Assembly (NCBI GenBank): GCA_019245555.1 | Contig: JAFARH010000086.1 | Coordinates: 1 to 6,254 of the forward strand | DNA length: 6,254 nt | Direction: 5' to 3' | From: Betaproteobacteria bacterium | GTDB lineage: Bacteria > Pseudomonadota > Gammaproteobacteria > Burkholderiales > SG8-39 | In this document: in pieces, positions 5,820 through 6,254 of the stretch | Layout of the letters: each line of letters starts with the position of its first letter | How positions within the stretch are numbered: position 1 is the first letter of the stretch | Program-made: the position numbers and the translations under genes | The notes under the pieces: generated by a model | What the model saw: the letters and a program-made list of their open reading frames with translations, nothing else | Told to the model about the DNA's origin: nothing | Databases searched by the model: none

Positions 5820-6254
5820 GGGAAAGCTATCCCGGTCGCTGGTGGCACATGCAGGAGGACGGGCGCCTGAAGTGCGACCTCTGCCCGCGCGACTGCAAGC
5901 TGCACGAGGGGCAGCGCGGTCTCTGCTTCGTCCGCAAGCGCGAGAACGACCGCATGGTGCTCACCACGTACGGCCGCTCCTCCGGCTTCTGCATCGATCC
6001 CGTCGAGAAAAAGCCGCTTAATCACTTCTATCCAGGCTCGAGCATCCTTTCGTTCGGCACCGCGGGCTGCAACCTCGCCTGCAAGTTCTGCCAGAACTGG
6101 GACATCTCGAAGTCGCGCGAGATGGATCGCCTGCAGGACCAGGCGAGTCCCGACGCGATCGCGAGCTCCGCGCTCAAGCTCGGCTGCAAGTCGGTGGCCT
6201 TCACCTACAACGATCCGGTGATCTTCGCCGAGTATGCGATGGACATCGCCGACG
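5816..6254 (+). CDS. amrS: AmmeMemoRadiSam system radical SAM enzyme (3' end outside window)
   Basis: This is the N-terminal 146 residues of a radical SAM protein often annotated as a pyruvate formate-lyase activating enzyme homologue. The start ATG 5816 overlaps the preceding TGA (ATGA), with GAAG at 5804-5807 as a possible ribosome site, and the product begins with the family-like YPGRWW. A cysteine cluster follows, CDLC-PRDC then GLC (Cys20, 23, 27 and 37), likely binding a metal or an extra cluster. Then come IDPVEKKPLNHFYPGS (60-75), SFGTAGCNLACKFCQNWDIS (79-98) with the CX3CX2C motif at Cys85, 89 and 92 that binds the 4Fe-4S cluster cleaving S-adenosylmethionine, and FTYNDPVIFAEYAMDI near the window edge. 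The AdoMet-side core and C-terminus lie beyond base 6254; family members are usually well over 300 residues. Co-translation with the MEMO-AMMECR1 fusion identifies the system. The substrate is unknown, and no glycyl radical enzyme is seen here. Confidence 0.94.
   Translation, partial: MRESYPGRWWHMQEDGRLKCDLCPRDCKLHEGQRGLCFVRKRENDRMVLTTYGRSSGFCIDPVEKKPLNHFYPGSSILSFGTAGCNLACKFCQNWDISKSREMDRLQDQASPDAIASSALKLGCKSVAFTYNDPVIFAEYAMDIAD

Noticed and set aside
5816..6254. Annotation of the last gene as pyruvate formate-lyase activating enzyme
   Set aside because: The N-terminal cysteine cluster, the IDPVEKKPLNHFYPGS segment and linkage to MEMO-AMMECR1 mark the AmmeMemoRadiSam radical SAM family; no glycyl radical enzyme gene is seen.
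1..6254. Mobile elements, CRISPR arrays, tRNA or rRNA genes
   Set aside because: Nearly every base is accounted for by conserved protein genes with gaps of at most 23 bases, and no repeat array, transposase or RNA gene pattern was seen.

Overview
The window is a densely packed, GC-rich stretch of bacterial chromosome with every gene on the + strand. It looks like part of one or two long operons of housekeeping and cofactor genes. Protein features point to a proteobacterium, most likely a betaproteobacterium. These are the lumazine synthase signature (RGETYHFE, PIAN-LTTE), a RibB fused to a zinc-less GTP cyclohydrolase II domain (the RibBX type known from Proteobacteria), and the order rib genes - nusB - thiL - pgpA. 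The taxonomic call is inference from remembered family patterns, not a search.

Layout. Bases 1-604 hold the end of the translation operon: the C-terminus of trmD (tRNA m1G37 methyltransferase), then rplS (ribosomal protein L19). Only 12 bases later, with no visible terminator or promoter, a riboflavin segment begins: ribBA/ribBX (617-1720) and ribH (1720-2133). It is followed by nusB (2120-2536), thiL (GTG start at 2544, to 3488), pgpA (GTG start, 3485-3973) and the stand-alone NMN deamidase gene pncC (3970-4449). Neighbours from ribBA to pncC overlap by 1, 14, 4 and 4 bases, or are separated by 7 bases (nusB-thiL), which implies co-transcription and translational coupling.

After a 23-base gap, the largest from rplS onward, comes a two-gene unit of the AmmeMemoRadiSam type. 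One 448-residue protein fuses a MEMO domain to an AMMECR1 domain (4473-5819). It overlaps by 4 bases the start of a radical SAM enzyme (5816 to beyond the window) with the CX3CX2C motif and an extra N-terminal cysteine cluster. The members of this system are recognised families that often occur together, but I know of no securely established substrate. It is the most interesting part of the window.

The rest is core metabolism: tRNA modification, the ribosome, flavin, thiamine diphosphate, phosphatidylglycerol and pyridine nucleotide salvage, and rRNA antitermination. I see no mobile element, CRISPR array, tRNA or rRNA gene, and no intergenic region longer than 23 bases. Two points outside the AmmeMemoRadiSam unit deserve a look: an inverted repeat that encloses the ribBA start codon, and the loss of the zinc cysteines in the second domain of RibBA.
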